64,000 nucleotides of DNA from Chrysaora quinquecirrha (Eukaryota; Cnidaria; Scyphozoa; Semaeostomeae; Pelagiidae). The DNA lies in NCBI GenBank assembly GCA_014526335.1, contig JACTAT010000052.1, positions 3,722,504 through 3,786,503 of the forward strand, written 5' to 3'. Both the position numbers and the translations under genes were made by a program. Below, piece by piece: positions 12,501 to 24,100 of the stretch (position 1 is its first letter; each line of letters begins with the position of its first letter). Below the pieces are notes generated by a model. The model was given only the letters and a program-made list of their open reading frames with translations. It searched no databases and had not been told where the DNA came from.

Positions 12501-14592
12501 GCCAAATATTAACCCATATAAATCGCAAATACCTGTACCATAGTACCTAAATTGAGTTAAGCACCCCCAAGGGAGTATTACGAGTATTACATCAATATAA
12601 GAAAGTATCCAACCAATATTAGGCAATTAGGTATTACATCATTGAACTGAAGCTCAAGATGAATCCCCGGGAGGGGGGGTACTTCCATTGTTTGTTATAC
12701 TAGACTGTGCTGCCCAAATGGGTAACTTTTTCATTGCCAATTTCCCTACAGATGAGTTGATTTTCGTAAAGAATCTCTAGACATTGGTAGTAATATATAT
12801 ATATATAACTTTTAGACATGCATTGTCTTGGAAAGCCTGATAAAAAGTGCGTTTTAGTCTGGCGCAAAGGCCTTTTCGCCGCATTTAGACTTGACTCAGA
12901 CGTTAAATTGGGTTCAAATATTTGAGATATTGGTACAAATGGGTAAAAAATTTTGTTGTTCTTTCTTTACATGGGTACCACGAGAAACAGATTCTATCGG
13001 TAGACAAGGGGGGGGGTTTGGAAAAGCCGAGCGGCACGTCTAGTCTCTTTAACAATGAAGTACCCCCCCGGGATGAATACAGTCCATGTCTTCAAACATC
13101 TCCAGCAAAATGCAAAATGAAAGTGCTATTTACTTCTTGAAAGAATTTTTGGTAAAGTGATTTGAAGTAATGAATCATCTACACTGTTAACAATTTCTTA
13201 CCATTTCCTTTGTTGTACCAGTGACTACAGTGGAACTCCTATTCAACTCACATTTATCTTGTTTAAAAACAGTTCTTTCTTTCACCTCAACTATTTCTTC
13301 ATAAAGAACATCTGGCATTAGAATTTTCTAAGAAAGAAAAAAGTAATACATAATAAGTTACATAAAATAGAAATAATTCTCATTTAGTTTCTATTTCTGG
13401 GCTATTTCTTAAATCTTTTTTGTGTCTTGCTGCTTTGTCTGCTTAGCAGTGTTACTACTTTTTGACTTAAAAACTCAGCTTTGGCACTTGGAGTAGCAAT
13501 ATCGGATAAAACAAAGTGGAATATAAAGCCTTACTATAAGAACTTTTATCTCTCTCCTCCCACCAAGCTACCTAAATTTGACCAATTCACTCTTTCAATA
13601 AATGCTTCAGTCATCAAACTCACCAAGTCAAACAGATTGGGTCTAGATTGATTCCCAATATGAAGGAGATCTTTAAATCCTTTGGTAATGAGCAGTGCAA
13701 TTCTTTCTCCTTTTCTTTCAAGCAATGCATTGGTTGCAACTGTTGTTCCCATTCTGATGCTCTCTATGTTCCTGGTATCTACTGGTTTGCCTTTGCTGTG
13801 CTCTTTTTCAGTTACCTAAAGAAAGAGAGTAATTTTAACTCATTCAGTCATTCCCAATTTTGTGAACTACTGCTACTTGTTGCAACATTGAAGCACAGAC
13901 TTGATAATCCAAATGCTGGAGACTGGTTGCTCTGTAACATACTTCTTTTGTTCCTGTTGTTTGAGCCTACGAGCTGCGGACAAAATAAGTCCTTGGGATT
14001 AGCCATCAAGGACAGGAACATATTAGCCTGTGCGCAGACTCAGACACTTTCAAGAGTGTAGACAGAAGTGTAGTCTACACTCTTGAAAGTGTCTGAGTCT
14101 GCACGCAGGCAAGAACATATGGATACACCCCTTTTGTTGGAAGAATTTTGGCCTTTGCCCCTCCAATGAACCTTGCTATGTCACTCACCACTGTGTACTA
14201 TTAAGGTTTGTAATTTTCGGGCATGGGACCAAAGGCTAGATATTTTCCAAACAATTGGAGCATTGTTTTCAATTTTTTGAGGTTTACCTCTAAATCTTGC
14301 ATGTCAACAGTTAACAAACATCTTGTGCCATGGTCAAACTTTTTGTTACACTATACATAAATTTTTAACAAAATGATATACAATTTTATTGATCAAAAGT
14401 AAAAATGTTTCTTACATCAAACTCTTGCAGTATTCTTCTAATTGCCTCTGTTGGGGCATCAGGATAGGCAGGGTCTTCAGAAAGCAATTTCATAACTATT
14501 ACTTCTCCATTGGGGCATTCAGCATATACATCTGTGAAAGTGCCTCCTCTATCAATTGCAAACCTGAATTTTCGTTTCTCTAGATCTGCCAT
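565..14592 (-). CDS. OPLAH: 5-oxoprolinase (ATP-hydrolysing), N-terminal 26 exons, cut by the left window edge
   Basis: The enzyme opens 5-oxo-L-proline to glutamate using ATP in the cytosolic gamma-glutamyl (glutathione) cycle. Exons in transcript order: 14416-14592, 13624-13815, 13202-13327, 12252-12302, 11774-11829, 11544-11659, 9837-9916, 9467-9519, 8830-8875, 8285-8351, 7896-7984, 7273-7390, 7107-7161, 6732-6819, 5776-6017, 5033-5121, 4384-4465, 4088-4172, 3635-3684, 3390-3528, 2816-2928, 2663-2726, 2361-2414, 1814-1863, 1161-1197, 565-674. All joins keep phase, giving about 809 residues of the roughly 1290 usual for the family. Visible landmarks: [18 protein letters not shown] at the start, [32 protein letters not shown] (HyuA ATPase part), [36 protein letters not shown], and the beginning of the HyuB part ([31 protein letters not shown]). 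The start is the first ATG, aligned with the known family N-terminus. The remaining HyuB exons lie left of the window. Four MITE copies, two SINEs and a hAT element sit in its introns. Confidence 0.96.
910..1110 (-). mobile_element. tRNA-derived SINE, family A
   Basis: On the minus strand it shows a polymerase III A box (ATAGCTCAGTTGA) and B box (GGTTCGAATTCC), spaced as in a tRNA and followed by ACTTGTTGTGGTATGCCACT. Related copies: 11192-11330, 36948-37085, 37092-37290, 41997-42140, 42470-42665. It lies in an OPLAH intron. Confidence 0.8.
1315..1596. mobile_element. MITE of the CAAACATTG family, copy 1 (PIF/Harbinger-like)
   Basis: Ends GGCCATGGCCAAACGATC and GATTGTTTGGCCAGGCCC are inverted. 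The interior is made of repeated CAAACATTG/CAATGTTTG words. TAA lies on the left and TTA on the right. It sits in an OPLAH intron, directly after exon 1161-1197. Confidence 0.75.
1899..2147. mobile_element. MITE of the CAAACATTG family, copy 2
   Basis: Ends GGCCCTGGCCAAATGATC and ATCGTTTGGCCAGGGCC are inverted repeats. The right flank is TAA; the left is GAA. It lies in an OPLAH intron, 36 bases from exon 1814-1863. Confidence 0.78.
3710..3991. mobile_element. MITE of the CAAACATTG family, copy 3
   Basis: Starts GGCCCTAGTCAAACGACC and ends GATCGTTTGGCCACAGAC, with the usual CAAACATTG words between. Flanks are TAA and TTA. It lies in an OPLAH intron, 26 bases from exon 3635-3684. Confidence 0.75.
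5512..5660. repeat. Degenerate GTGGTGG-containing repeat, copy 1
   Basis: TGTGGTGGGTTATTATGC, TGTGGTGGATTATCATGC and similar words recur about every 30-45 bases. The word set is shared in reverse with 56410-56500. It lies in an OPLAH intron. Confidence 0.6.
6231..6680. mobile_element. MITE of the CAAACATTG family, copy 4, longer variant
   Basis: Starts GACCCTAGCAAAACGATC and ends GATCGTTTGGCCAGGGG. At about 450 bases it is longer than the other copies, apparently by an internal duplication or insertion (GTTTGATCGTTTGGCCGC also occurs at about 6426). It lies in an OPLAH intron. Confidence 0.72.
7048..7102. repeat. Short tandem duplication, period about 29 bases
   Basis: GTACGTATTTGTACGTTATA occurs twice in succession, ending a few bases from the donor of OPLAH exon 7107-7161. 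Confidence 0.8.
8960..9195 (-). repeat. Promoter-like dispersed element, copy 1
   Basis: Read on the minus strand it carries several ATTGG (inverted CCAAT) words, a weakened TATA-like GGGTATGAATTC, and then CTCTGAGGAGTTTCAGAAG. Shared in order with 33690-33850, 35487-35710 and 60590-60760. It lies in an OPLAH intron. Confidence 0.65.
10038..10831. mobile_element. Non-autonomous hAT-type element, 794 bases
   Basis: Terminal inverted repeats CAGGGCATTTTTTAA and TTAAAAAATGCCCTG are perfect. They are flanked by the perfect 8-base duplication CTTCATTC (10030-10037 and 10832-10839). TIRs beginning CAG and 8-base target sites are hAT hallmarks. Subterminal CTACTGGGGAA/TTCCCCAGTAG words recur. A GC-rich patch (about 10575-10690) is embedded. 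No transposase is visible. It lies in an OPLAH intron. Confidence 0.9.
11192..11330 (+). mobile_element. tRNA-derived SINE, family A, partial
   Basis: Shares GTTGGCTCTTTCATCATGCA and CCAGGTTTGAATCC with the other copies but lacks the part before the A box. It lies in an OPLAH intron. Confidence 0.7.
12665..13071. mobile_element. MITE with GGGGGGTACTTC termini and 7-base target duplication
   Basis: Left end CCCCGGGAGGGGGGGTACTT; right end GAAGTACCCCCCCGG. GATGAAT is duplicated on both sides (12658-12664 and 13072-13078). There is no coding content. It lies in an OPLAH intron. Confidence 0.85.
14016..14120. repeat. Near-perfect 38-base hairpin between 8-base direct repeats
   Basis: Arms 14026-14063 and 14073-14110 are complementary with two mismatches, around a 9-base loop. 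GAACATAT stands on each side (14016-14023 and 14113-14120) as a direct repeat. It lies in OPLAH intron 1. Confidence 0.9.
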
Positions 14593-15951
14593 AGTTGCAG
14601 AATAGCTTCCTTTGAGTGAAGTGTTGTTTTCTGTGTAAGCTAGGCTTGCAGAGCAACAGTTAGAACAGAGCTTTTGAAATGATCTGGTTCACGCCAACAG
14701 ACGAAGCCAAGCTTCTTCACGCTATGCAGATGCGATACCAAAACAGGAGGAGGGGAGGCGTCACGAGTTTTAATCACCAGATAGAACTCGTGATTTGACA
14801 ATCTTTGGCATACCAACAAAAGCAAATCATAAAAATAACTAGACAGGGGGCGTTCAGGAGACAAAAGCAACTATACCTCAGGTCCTAAAGCTGATTAACC
14901 ACCAGTTCAATAACAACCAAGGAGATCAACATCTTGTGATTACATCCAGACAAAATGGATGCCGCCACGTGATTGATGGTGGTGCGTGTGGGCAACCTCG
15001 TTTCCGTGCTGAAGCTTCTTGGAACTTCAGAACCAGCCCACAAACGAGGAAGTTGCCTGTTTTTGATTTTGCGATAACTTTCAAAATTTAAACCATCATG
15101 ACCATGTTTAAATCGAGTTAAACCATAAGAAATTGTCACTTTATTACAATTTGACGAAAAACAATCCAGAGATAGAAGTTTCATGGGAAAATTAAAATGA
15201 ACGGGGAGCCATTCGAAATTTTCACGATAAAATCAATTCAGTGGGTTTTGTGGACTGCACTTTTCTATTTTTAATAAGCAACTGGACTTTTGGTCCAGCC
15301 CTCAAAGTTGCTTAACGTATCTTGCCTTTCAGCCTTCACAAAATGACTGGTACCCCCTAAAAACTCTTTTTGGCTCTTTCTTGCTTTTCAATGTAATTGA
15401 CAAGTTTGCAATGATGCATTGCATAAAGAAAGCTATCTCAATAAAAAATGTGAACGAAATCTCAGCCCTAGTTGCTTATTGAACAGTTGCTTATTAAACA
15501 AAGTGTATTGATGGGCCAGGGCCTCGGCCAGAGCCCACAGCAAGCATCCTTATTAATCCTACTGCTAAAGCGCTGATCTTACGCCAAACCTACAACCTTA
15601 GAATACAAAACAGAGGTCATCGGCATATTATTTCGTTCTCAAAAAGAATTATTCTAAATGATACTTGGTTGATATAAAAAAGGAGATTATATTTACAAAA
15701 CTATTAAGGAAAAAAGTGTCTTATATACAAGGCTGTTGTAGCAAAGAAATAAGCATGAGGTAAGAATTGTGGAAGCCAGGCACAGTCGTCTGCTTTGCCA
15801 ATATTATACGCGGTAAAGTGCCTCATATAATTCAAATGTTCAAAATGCTTTGAAAACGACATTCTACGTTTTGGGGCTCAAAGTTCGCTCAAATATACTT
15901 GTCTCTCAAGGCAAGGACCAGGTCACAATTTCAAGTTTCTAAGCTATAAAA

Positions 15952-18900
15952 CTAAGTTCGATACCTGATAATTTCAGCAGTTATAAACTTCCTCAGTTCG
16001 TTGAAGTCCACATCAAGATAACGGCGCCAGAAACGGCGATCACGACCCCAGACGACAGCGGGAAAACACGGACTGTTGATTCCATGGAATATTCTAGCCA
16101 ATGCTCTCCCATTGAAAGTAACATCGTGATGTAAACCAAGCATCGTGCGGACGTCACGTGATATGGCATCCCATTTGCATTCTGGAACATGGATTTTGAT
16201 GTTCTGTGGTGATAATTTTCGCAGTAACGTTTTCATTTCTGACGGGTCACACTCGAAATATTGTTCAACGTTTTCTCGGAGTTGTTTGTCAGCTGCTGGA
16301 TCGTGATTAGTCAAAACGGCATGGTAAGTGTCATGTGATGAGCGAAACAAAGTATTATACAAAGCATCAAGTTGTAGGATTCGCGTTTGCTCTTGATCTT
16401 CGATTCTGTCTGATAATATTTGACACACTCGATCACGCTCTTCGTCAGAAAGATCACCTACAAAAATCAGATAGAAAACCATTCAGTCTCGGCGGTATTT
16501 TCTAAACGGCTTCAAAATATATAGCATTTCAAAGCATTTTAAAGCAGTGTAACTGGGTGGTTCAGGTCTTCCAACTCACGACCACAAGATTGTGGGTTGT
16601 AGTCCCGTTGGGATATCAACAAACCAAGCATAACAACCTTTCGAAGAAGGTTAATCATTGGATAGAGTATTCGTTCTAGAATTTCACTTTTATGGCACAC
16701 GGTGCATGTTCATATCAGCATCAGCAGTAAAGATGTCTTGTTTTTTTCTCTACTCCAGTTCTAGGGTGTAAAATGGTCCTGAACGTCCAATACTTTCTTC
16801 TAATGGAACATTCCTTATACTGAAATGGATGTGTTAGCATGAAATGGTTTGACTCGACTCTTTTTATTCAATACAGTAAAATACCGCAAATAAGAACCAA
16901 AAATTAAGAGCCAGTGTCTTAGTGGTTCTTCAATTTTCTCCAAATATGAAAGGGATGAGGAATACAAAAGCCCAAAAAGTGGACAAGCTTGATCAGTGGA
17001 CATCCAGGCAGTGAATCCAATAATCTCCAAGTCATTATACACAAGGTTTGGTCATTTTAAGTTTATAGGTCAAGTGATTTTGACTGTCTTGGTTCTTAAA
17101 CGACTGGTTCTTATTTGCGGGTTTTTACTATAAATAAATTCACAAAATATTGAAAAATACGTAACTTACCAGGCGATACGACGTGAAATGATAAATCCTC
17201 AAACTCCACGATAATGCCTGATTTTCCAATGCTGCTATCCCCAGAGTTTGATGAGAACTGTGTATTCCATTGAATTGTTCGTAGTTCACGATAGACAATA
17301 TCAAGATCCCAGCCCATCTCATCAGCAATCTCAACAATATCAAAACTAATACATTTACCATCCGATAGAGTAAGATTATTCCTCTTCATGTGGTTAAACA
17401 CTGCTGTCATGGGCATGAATTTTTTGCTAGTACCTTCATTTGGTTCGCACCTCCATAGCACTTCACAGTACACATTGATCTGAGAGGATTCATTAGTTTT
17501 ATAATAGAGTCAGGGTGTAGTTCTAGATAAGAGAGTAGAGTGGCTATGTTCTCTTCAGGCATGTCCAGATCCTGCACTGCTCCATCGATTGAAAAAGCGA
17601 CGTGATGTCCATTGCAGTATCGGGCTGCTTCTACCCTATCCACCGTTTCCATCGCATTTGCCTGATCAGTTGCAGCCTGTCCTTCACACGGTTGATTCTC
17701 TGACTGGGAAGCGGGCATGCAGTCATCCACAGTTCTTTCCCTTTGGAATCCATCTGATTTTTCAGAGCATCCCACTTGCGACACGTGATCCTCGACAACT
17801 GCCATTGGTTCTTCTCGATTCTTTCCCGAATCTGATTGGTTACAAATCTCGTTCATATCATCAAAATCTTCAGGCTTTAAATCATCTAAAAAGGCATCTT
17901 CGACCAGAGAGTCTTCGATGTTCTTTCCAAGCGAATTCCCTGAATCTGACTTCGCATTTCCAGTATGTTTCAGTTGTATATTCGAAGAATTAGCTTCAAA
18001 ATACCTCTCCTTACAATCGCAAGATTTGAATGTCTTTCTCACAAGTCTTTTTACTGACTTTACATCCACTGAATTTGCGTAGGTGTGTCGTCGAAGCTCA
18101 CACAAGTCTTTGGCCTAAAAGTTGAAAAGGCAGGTCCAATGTATGCAAAATAAAATAAGTTGTACATGAAGCAATTGGAAAAATATATCATCCTATAACA
18201 ACAATAGAAAACAAGTTGTCTGATTCTTGAACTCTCTGATTTTGTAGATAAATCGCAAAATTGTTTTGAAGTGAGAGGTTGCTGGATAGGGCAGTATGTC
18301 ATTCTTCAAAAAGGGTAGGCATGAACAAAAAAAGCAAAATGGTTAACGATAAGAGGGAGGGGAAGTTTCCTTCCATCATATGTTGGCCTGACCTAAACTT
18401 TCGAAAGCGGAAAGGGGATCAGAATATATGGCATTCTGAAAGGTAAAATTTTCTTCTCCGCATGCTCGTACCGCTAATCGTTTTCCGTCCATACCGTCAA
18501 CAGGGAATCTACCTTTATAGTATTAGCTTTCAACTTGGACGTTTTTCATTTTCTTACTGATCGACGGCAACCCGTTTAGACAAGAAGCGCGTTTTGAAAC
18601 TGAATCGAAAATATGACTTTAGGACTGGATCGACTAAAATTTTCGCGACAAAATGGTGGGACACGTTTAAGATTTATTTCAAGATATGACAGTTGTGGGG
18701 TTGAAATTTTGATAAACTGCATGGATTTTAAAAGTTTGCTGAGACAGATGCGGTTGCACATGGAGAGTCCGAAATTCAGAGGCTACTCGTAAACCAGAAA
18801 TTTGCTTGAAAGACCGAACCAATGAGTTATTTTTTTTGCTTCGGTTCCACGTTTTCGTAGAATCAAAAAGCGAAGAAAATCACCGATTCGCTTCAGAAGA

Positions 18901-21134
18901 ACGCATCCTTTAACATGGAGTGTGAACTTGGGCCATACAGCTAAGAGTGTCAGCCAACTACACATTCGCAAACTGGGTTTGTACGTCTTAAACGGTTCTG
19001 TCACGGGGTACTTCGCTGTTAAAAAGACTAGACGTGCCGCCCAGGTTTTTAAAACCCATCCATGTCTACGTTGGGGCAAGAGTTCCAGTATATTGAAAAT
19101 GGAAGTACCCCACCCCAGAGTTCTGTTTCATGCTCATATATAAACAAACAAATAAATCCTCGGTGAATCTTACTTGCTGTCGAGATGGATGTTTAAAACA
19201 TAGTCACAATAAAGTGGAAATTAAACGACATTCACCCTTTGCGCTTGGGTTTCTCTTTGTTGACCGTCTCTTCTTCCTTGCCATCTTCTAACTCTGTTGG
19301 TGGAAGATTCTTTAAGCATGTTCTCAGCATGGATGAAAGCCGTTCGGTTTCTTCTCTTCGTGTACAATATATTATAACTGATACGCATTTTTCGAATCGT
19401 GGACCAGAGAGAAGTTGAACCAGTGCCTAACAAAGAATGTTGTTTTTATAACAGTGTTATCAAAAAACAAATCTCTCCAATAGGGTTACAGAGTTATTGA
19501 ACCTGCTTGAATTAAACCTGTGAATTAATTGCTCAAAAACACTGCTCAAGTTGATTGACTATGGAAGATTGGTATAGAAAATCGTCTCATAGAATTCAAG
19601 GGTTTGCACACAAATTCTTAAAGAGGTACGACGCTCAAATCAAATCAAGCCAAATCAAATCAAATCAAATCAAATCAAATCAAATCAAATCAAATCAAAT
19701 CAAATCAAATCAAATCAAATCAAATCAAATCAAATCAAATCAAATCAAATCAAATCAAATCAAATCAAATCAAATCAATCTTACCCTGTCCCTATCATCA
19801 TCTCTTGAGACAGTCAAGTGCAGATTATCTGGCATGATCGCACCACGAATGATTGCTCCTACTGAATCTCCTTCTTCGATAAGAAGATGCTTGGTTATTG
19901 ACATCGACGTTGATTTAGTTGCCGTTGCAGTCAGGCCAAGGAAACAACGAACACCTAGTTCTTCTCGAAGCACCTGAAAAAACATGCAAAGAATTACACT
20001 GATGCCAGAAAAAGAAATGAAGTTATTTGTTTACAGTTGCATTTAAAAGGAGACAACGATTCACATATTGAAGAGGTACTGTATCGAACTTTCTGGATTA
20101 ATTAAAATCAGCAAAATATTAAGAAGATTCTTGGCCCCTAGAAGAAGGTATTATGGCACAGACTGAAAATAAAATTTAAAAAGCTATAAACTGCTACTGT
20201 GAGGGCGTGAAATCGGAATATTAATGTATTAATGTATAGCAAGCTCATTCGCTGCTTCACTTTGCTCCTGAGACAAAGGCAATTTTCCTAGCTTAACCCT
20301 TTATCAGGTGAGGTGAAACAAGAGAAAATTTCTGTCTTTCTTTCCTCTAACCTGGAATGTTTAGCTATTCTTTTCGTCATAGAAGTTTAGATCATCTGAA
20401 TTGCAGTATTTCTCAAATTGAAGACACGGTGCTGTAGCCTAGTGGTTTAGGCTTCGTATCCACATGTGGTAAAACATGCATAGGTTCGAATCCTAATAAG
20501 AGAGGAATCATGATCTACAAGCCATCAGTCTTCTCAGTTGTCCACTCTTCCGAGATTGGTAAATGAGTACCAAAATTTCTGGGGTGATAATTGACAGTGT
20601 CCCCAATAAGTAGAAATGTTATATATCTTACCACATAAATAAAGTCGTTATTTCCATTATTTATTAAGACGCAAGAATGCTCACCTTGCAAACTCTTAGA
20701 TAGTTAGGTCTGAAATTATGCGACCATTCTGAAACACAATGTGCTTCATCGATACAAGCAAATGCAATTGGAGGAAGGCACCCAAGCACTGGCATATGTC
20801 CCGTGGCAGAACTACCAGATACCAGGGCTTCAGGTGACAGCAGCAGAATAGCGATTTTTCCATCAGTGATGTCACGCATGACTTTGTCTCTTTGTGCTTT
20901 CGTCATGTTGGTATGATAGCATGCGCCTTTCAGACCATAAGGAAGATTACCAACCTACAAAAACATATTCCATAGATATAAGATATTAATTACAACAGAA
21001 AAGTTAGTTAGCGAGTGTGTTAGTTATTAAAAAATTTATTTGTGTATTTAAAAACTTAGTTACCAAGTTAGTTAGTTAGTTAGTTAGCTAGTTTGCTTGC
21101 TTGTTTTTAGTTGGTTAGTTTAGTAAGTTTGTTT

Positions 21135-21174
<40 letters not shown>

Positions 21175-24100
21175 ATGAATAGTTAGTTAATAAGTTAGTT
21201 ACTTACTTAGTTAGTTAGCTTGTTAGTTAGAAAAGCTGTCTATAGCTAGTTAGTTAGTTAGTCGGTTAGTTATTGAGTTAGTTAGTTAGTAAATTACTTA
21301 GTTAGTTGGTTATTTAGTTAGTTAGAAAGTTAGTTAGTTAGTTTGTTTGTTTGTTTGTTTGTTTGTTTGTTAACTAGTTATTTAGCTAGCTATTTACTTA
21401 GTTAGTTAGTTACTCAGCTACTTACTTACTTAGTTATTGAGTTAGTCATTTAGTGAATTAGCTCGCTAGTTACCTAGTTAGTTAGCCATTTACTTAGTTA
21501 ATTAGTTAGTTAGTTAGTTAGTTGGTAGTTAGTTAGTTAGTTAGTTAGCTAGTTAGTTAGTTAGTTAGTTAGTTAGTTGTTTAGTTAGTTAGGAGTTAGT
21601 TAGTTAGTTGTTTAGTTAGTGACTTATATAGAATGTAAATTTTCTTGGTTAAACTTCTACTGTACCTGGTCTTCCATCAAGGCAACTAATGGTGAAATGA
21701 CAACAGTTATGTATTTTGCTTTCTTGTAGTAAAGATAAGCTGGTAATTGGTAACATAATGATTTGCCAGAACCAGTTGAGAGAACAAGCAGTGTCGAAAG
21801 CCCTGAAAGGATACAAAATCAGGCTTAAGAAATTTCTAGCAAATGTTAGGATTATTTCTTGAACGATATTAAAATGAAGACCAGATCTAAAGGCAGTCTG
21901 TCCTCTTGAATTTCAATAGCTGTATTCCAAGGCCGTGAAATGCACGAACGATTTCTGAAAATCCCTTTGTCTTTACAGCCAATCAGAGGCTATATTGACA
22001 AATCTCTGCAAATGTCAAAACATTTTCAGTGGCAGATCAAATTTATTGAAGACTGGAGAAAAAGGGTGAAGTTAGGAATTGTCAATCGTGGCTTATTATG
22101 TAGAGGAAGCAAACTTGATGTTGTTGAGCAATAACTTCAATTTGCTTTTATTAGGTAATATAATGTGTTATAATCATTGCCTAGAACATTGAAAAAAACT
22201 TCAATAGAAAATTTCATTCTGTCAGACATTGTTGAATAGCGTTAATTGATTGGTTGAAGCCTGACAGCCATCAAGATAGAGTGGCTCAGACAAAATGCCT
22301 TTAAGAGAACATGGATTTTCTTATGAATTAAAAAATAAAAACTATAAGAGAAATGAGCTTCTTGCAGAAAGTGACACTAAAGCCGCATTATAAGAGAAAT
22401 GTAGGGATGGAGATGAATAGAGAATATATTACCAGAAACAATCCTAGCGACAGTTTCTTCTTGACCATGTCGAAAAGAAGTGTATCCCAGTGAACGCAAT
22501 GCCTTATTGACTTCGTTGACAGCCTCTAGCAAAAGAGCAGCCATACTATTTAATCATGAAAAACATCTCTTCAAGTTAATGCTTCACAGTTTATTTACAG
22601 TAACCTTAAAGAGAATATGTAAAGGAGGTCGGATGCTCAGAGCAGCTTTTTTTCAAAATGACAACAGAGTTCAACTACGCTTCATAGCAAGTTCTTTTAA
22701 GGGAGCTATAAGTAGCAACACCAATTACAAGGACTAGACTTTGAAGCCGATAAAAGGTCTTCCCTATTTTCTGCAGGAGGACCTCTGCCTAAAACAGATC
22801 ACTTAGCATACGATATCTACCTTTCGAAGGCTTTCCATTGACTGGTGCAAATAATGGTTCGACAGTAGACGAAGAAACCGGAGGTTGATATGGCATTCTT
22901 GGCCAGCATCTTGGTAGGTCGGGAACATCTAAGAAAATAATAGAAAAATCTGAAGACTTGACTAATTTTTTTGTTTCTGCTTTCAAAAACTCTGCAAAAA
23001 CGGAAAACGCGCGTTCTGTGCAGCTACGTTCAGCAAACTGATGTTTTAAATGGAAACATTCAGAACGGTTAGCTTGAAATACATTGCAGGAAATTGAATT
23101 TCGTGAAATTTTGGGGTTCGGCTGAAACAATCTTTACTTGTACCAATCTGATTAAGACCATACAACGAAATTGCACATAGCCAGAACTAGTTGCCGACTG
23201 CTAACCCGCGATTTTTCGGAACTAATTTACCGCAAAAGACCTGTCGAAATAAGCGCTCTAGCAACTAGTTTGCAGATAGTTCTTTAGAGACGGTAACTAA
23301 TCGGCGCTGATAGGCTGTAGTAAGTTTGCCATATTCTACTTCTGCGACTGGTTGGCAACAGATTATCGTCAGACGCAGTCGACACCAGAGCCCTTGCAAC
23401 CGCGGTCAATTGTATCCTACAAATTCTGAGTATTTGTTGAAATGTCGACATAAGTTAGCATGTACCACTAATTGACTTTATTTTTGTGGTATCGTAGGCC
23501 TTCATAAGCCTGGCTTCAGATTGCAAAAACGTTACACAACAACGAAAAGAGAAACCAAATATAAGGCATGTCTTTGGAATAGGACATGAAGCTAGTATTT
23601 TAGCTAATCCTGAAAGTTATTCAAAAAACTGCTTCAAAGATTGCAAGTAAAATCTTACTCATCTCTACAACATTAGCCCTTCTTAAATCGACTCCAGCGT
23701 TGCTTATCGCATTTTCTACTTACAGGGGTATCTACTGATCTAAGTTGTTTAAGATATAAGTAGCAGATAGCAGTATATTCTAACAATACGCTCATATCAC
23801 TCTAACCTTCTAATGAGAATGTGCTACAGCTTTGGTCTGCATCTGATTCGTGAACTGGTCTGAATTCTTCATTTTTCTTACCATTGAAGCTACTTCCTCG
23901 ACTAGCAAAGAAATGCAAATTACATTCATAAATGAAAAAGAACGAGAAATCTTCATGGCACTTTGGGATAAATGATTGATTATCTTACAAGCTGTTGTGT
24001 AACGCAGTGTCAATATGTAACTCTTGAAGCTTATATGTAAATCAAAACCTTTCGGACGATCAAACTTCAGAAAGTTAAACAGTCCGAACGATTGAAAATC

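Noticed and set aside
20433..20510. Candidate tRNA gene
   Set aside because: A and B boxes are present, but the acceptor and anticodon stems do not pair and a SINE-like body follows.
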